Source: Pseudomonadota bacterium (lineage in GTDB: Bacteria > Pseudomonadota > Alphaproteobacteria > Rhodobacterales > Rhodobacteraceae). Taken from it: DNA of 7,634 nucleotides. Each line of letters opens with the position of its first letter. The first letter of the stretch is position 1. The position numbers and the translations under genes were made by a program. Where the stretch lies: assembly GCA_021813645.1 (NCBI GenBank), contig JAKAJW010000454.1, positions 1-7,634 of the forward strand. Direction: 5' to 3'. Below, in pieces: positions 6,491 to 7,634 of the stretch. The notes under the pieces were generated by a model that had not been told where the DNA came from, did not search any database, and saw nothing but the letters and a program-made list of their open reading frames with translations.

Positions 6491-6495
6491 GGCAG

Positions 6496-6501
6496 CCTCC
6501 T
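6496..6501 (-). promoter_or_regulatory. Strong Shine-Dalgarno deciding the response regulator start
   Basis: AGGAGG on the minus strand lies five bases before the ATG at 6490. It is the best ribosome binding site in this part of the window and is the main reason for choosing the shorter form of the response regulator over the upstream ATG at 6544. Confidence 0.7.
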
Positions 6502-6512
6502 GTTCGGCGCGG

Positions 6513-6533
6513 CGACTCGCCCAGTGCGAGTCG
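6513..6533. repeat. Perfect 8-bp inverted repeat in response regulator leader
   Basis: CGACTCGC (6513-6520) and GCGAGTCG (6526-6533) are exact reverse complements separated by CCAGT. The repeat lies 11 bases upstream of the AGGAGG of the response regulator gene. It could be a dimeric repressor or activator operator, or an mRNA hairpin that tunes translation. No T-run follows it, so it is not a standard terminator. Confidence 0.55.
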
Positions 6534-6611
6534 TTGTCTTTCATTGAGCCGTGCAGTGGCTAACGGGCGGTAAACTTCTTGGTTTGTGCCCCATCGGCAG
6601 CGCTTAGCCCC

Positions 6612-6640
6612 TTGCGCGAAGGCGCCACCCGTCTCATAAC
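6612..6640 (+). promoter_or_regulatory. Candidate promoter of mce-DUF1467
   Basis: TTGCGC (6612-6617), a 17-base spacer and CATAAC (6635-6640) form a sigma-70-like promoter. The predicted transcription start near 6647 leaves a short leader containing AGGGGAA just before the mce ATG at 6664. The -10 matches the consensus at four of six positions and the -35 at three. Confidence 0.4.
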
Positions 6641-6663
6641 GCAAATGTGAATAGGGGAAACAA

Positions 6664-7068
6664 ATGCTCGGCCGACTGAACCACGTCGCCATCGCAGTGC
6701 CTGATCTCGAGGCAGCGGCCGCGCAGTATCGCGACACGCTCGGCGCCCGGGTCGACGCGCCGCAGGCCGAACCCGAGCATGGCGTCACGGTCGTCTTCAT
6801 CGAATTGCCGAACACCAAGATCGAGCTTCTTCACCCGCTGGGTCCCGACTCGCCGATCGCCGGCTTTCTGGCCAAGAACCCGAGCGGCGGCATCCACCAT
6901 CTTTGCTACGAGGTCGCGGATATCGCGGCCGCGCGCGACAAATTGCTAGCCAGCGGCGCGCGGGTGCTGGGCTCCGGCGAGCCGAAGATCGGCGCACATG
7001 GCAAGCCGGTGCTGTTTCTTCACCCGAAGGACTTCAATGGCTGTCTGATCGAATTGGAGCAGGCCTGA
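6664..7068 (+). CDS. mce: Methylmalonyl-CoA epimerase
   Basis: The 134-residue product is a vicinal-oxygen-chelate (glyoxalase-fold) protein that matches methylmalonyl-CoA epimerase. This enzyme interconverts the (R) and (S) forms of methylmalonyl-CoA so that propionyl-CoA carbon can enter the TCA cycle through methylmalonyl-CoA mutase. It starts with LNHVAIAVPDLEAA; expected metal ligands are visible as H7, E54 (KIELLHP), H79 (GGIHHLCYEV) and E130 (LIELEQ). KIELLHPLGPDSPIAGFL and GGIHHLCYEVADI are very typical of the bacterial enzyme. The length is normal. The ATG is preceded by AGGGGAA with good spacing. The stop overlaps the start of the DUF1467 gene, an arrangement frequent in alphaproteobacteria, so the two are co-translated. 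The mutase and carboxylase genes are not in the window. Confidence 0.93.
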   Translation: MLGRLNHVAIAVPDLEAAAAQYRDTLGARVDAPQAEPEHGVTVVFIELPNTKIELLHPLGPDSPIAGFLAKNPSGGIHHLCYEVADIAAARDKLLASGARVLGSGEPKIGAHGKPVLFLHPKDFNGCLIELEQA

Positions 7069-7358
7069 TGACCTTCGCCAACGCCGCCCTGTTGTTCACG
7101 ATGATCTGGTTTCTGGTCTTCTTCGTGGCGCTCGCCATTCCCTTCCGGACCCAGGCCGAAGCCGGTCGCATCGTGCCCGGAACGCCGGCCTCGGCGCCCG
7201 CCGGCATCAACCTCGCCCGCCGGGCGCGCTTCACCACCGCCATCGCGGCCGTGCTCTTCGCCTGCGCCTGGGGGGTGATCGAGCTCGACCTCAGCCACGG
7301 AAGCGGGCTGGGCGATCTGCCGATGTCTCGGACGACAGCCGTCGGATCAAATGGGTGA
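7068..7358 (+). CDS. DUF1467 family small membrane protein
   Basis: The 96-residue product matches DUF1467 (Pfam PF07330), a two-helix inner-membrane protein family of unknown function. Membrane segments are at about residues 8-26 (LLFTMIWFLVFFVALAIPF) and 57-73. Between them lies the family signature IVPGTPASAPA (35-45) after a TQAEAG turn. The start codon shares bases with the epimerase stop in TGATG, so translation is probably coupled. The 3' end overlaps the convergent EI24-like gene by 68 bases; the last 20 or so residues are polar and unlike the family core, so this tail may be lineage-specific. A link with propionyl-CoA metabolism is suggested by position only. Confidence 0.88.
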   Translation: MTFANAALLFTMIWFLVFFVALAIPFRTQAEAGRIVPGTPASAPAGINLARRARFTTAIAAVLFACAWGVIELDLSHGSGLGDLPMSRTTAVGSNG

Positions 7359-7634
7359 AGGCGGCCGCGCCCAGCACCGGCACGCAGAGATTGACCAGCG
7401 GCACCGTTAGCGGCACCGCGAGCAGCACGCCAAAACCCCAGACCTGGCCGAGATTGCGCCGCACCAGGGCGCGAGCCTCGCGCGCGGGAAGCCGCCGTGA
7501 CGCGGCGCCCTGGGCGAAATCGCGGCCGATCAGATAGCCGTTCAGCGCCCAGAACAGTAGCGGCGCGAATGGGCCGGAGATCAAATAGGCCAGCAGAGCC
7601 GCCAGGTTCACCGCCAGGCTGAGCCCAGCCAGCC
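7291..7634 (-). CDS. EI24/CysZ-like membrane protein, C-terminal part (cut by window end)
   Basis: The reading frame is open from the window edge at 7634 to a TGA at 7291, giving 113 residues of the C-terminal part. The motif ALNGYLIGRDF followed by SRRLPAREARALVRRN and the hydrophobic stretch VWGFGVLLAVPLTVPLVNLC match the EI24 domain family (Pfam PF07264), which includes the CysZ sulfate transporter. Two hydrophobic regions are visible, at the fragment N-terminus and near PLVNLCVPVLGAAAFTHL. The likely role is an inner-membrane transporter or channel-like protein; sulfate specificity cannot be claimed from this fragment. A GTG at 7611 is only an internal codon: the open frame continues beyond it with hydrophobic residues, so the true start lies outside the window. 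The last 22 codons overlap the DUF1467 gene on the opposite strand. Confidence 0.82.
   Translation of the reverse strand, partial: LAGLSLAVNLAALLAYLISGPFAPLLFWALNGYLIGRDFAQGAASRRLPAREARALVRRNLGQVWGFGVLLAVPLTVPLVNLCVPVLGAAAFTHLIRRLSSETSADRPARFRG

Noticed and set aside
6491..6544. N-terminal extension of the response regulator from the ATG at 6544
   Set aside because: No Shine-Dalgarno precedes that ATG, the extension is outside the REC domain, and it would encode a perfect palindrome; the ATG at 6490 has a perfect AGGAGG.
3214..6818. Two further long minus-strand open frames (3214-4923 and 4761-6818)
   Set aside because: They run antisense through DUF1501 and GNAT or out of frame through the response regulator; composition is that of high-GC shadow frames, and the real genes on those stretches have strong family signatures.

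Overview
The window is GC-rich, gene-dense bacterial chromosome, most likely from an alphaproteobacterium of the Rhodobacterales type. The taxonomic call rests on the LysS tail, the methylmalonyl-CoA epimerase gene overlapping a DUF1467 gene, the DUF1800/DUF1501 pair, and the very high GC content on both strands. It is an inference from gene families and not a database result. No rRNA, tRNA, CRISPR array, insertion sequence or phage gene was seen.

Layout from left to right. Positions 1-168 are the 3' end of lysS (class II lysyl-tRNA synthetase). Four bases later a BglII/BstYI-family restriction endonuclease gene starts on the same strand (173-943). It faces an MT-A70-family adenine methyltransferase gene on the minus strand (955-1611), with only 11 bases between the two stop codons. 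Together they look like a complete, compact type II restriction-modification system. A 248-base divergent intergenic region follows; it holds a candidate methyltransferase promoter with an 11-base-period repeat and a strong hairpin. Next come a DUF1800 gene (1860-3227) and a DUF1501 gene with a Tat signal (3238-4455), which form a two-gene operon of unknown biochemical role.

The right half contains a small minus-strand Flp-pilin-like membrane peptide gene (4484-4702), a divergent GNAT acetyltransferase gene (4896-5615), and a minus-strand single-REC response regulator gene (5663-6490) with a perfect inverted repeat in its leader. A divergent plus-strand pair follows: methylmalonyl-CoA epimerase (6664-7068) and a DUF1467 membrane protein (7068-7358), joined by a TGATG overlap. 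The 3' end of the DUF1467 gene overlaps that of a minus-strand EI24/CysZ-like membrane protein gene (7291 to the window edge) by 68 bases.

The most notable functional unit is the restriction-modification pair, because the nuclease gene seems to depend on transcription from an essential translation gene while the methyltransferase has its own promoter on the other strand. The DUF1800/DUF1501 pair is the least understood. The remaining genes are ordinary core or conserved accessory genes. I found no strong evidence for an entirely new system.
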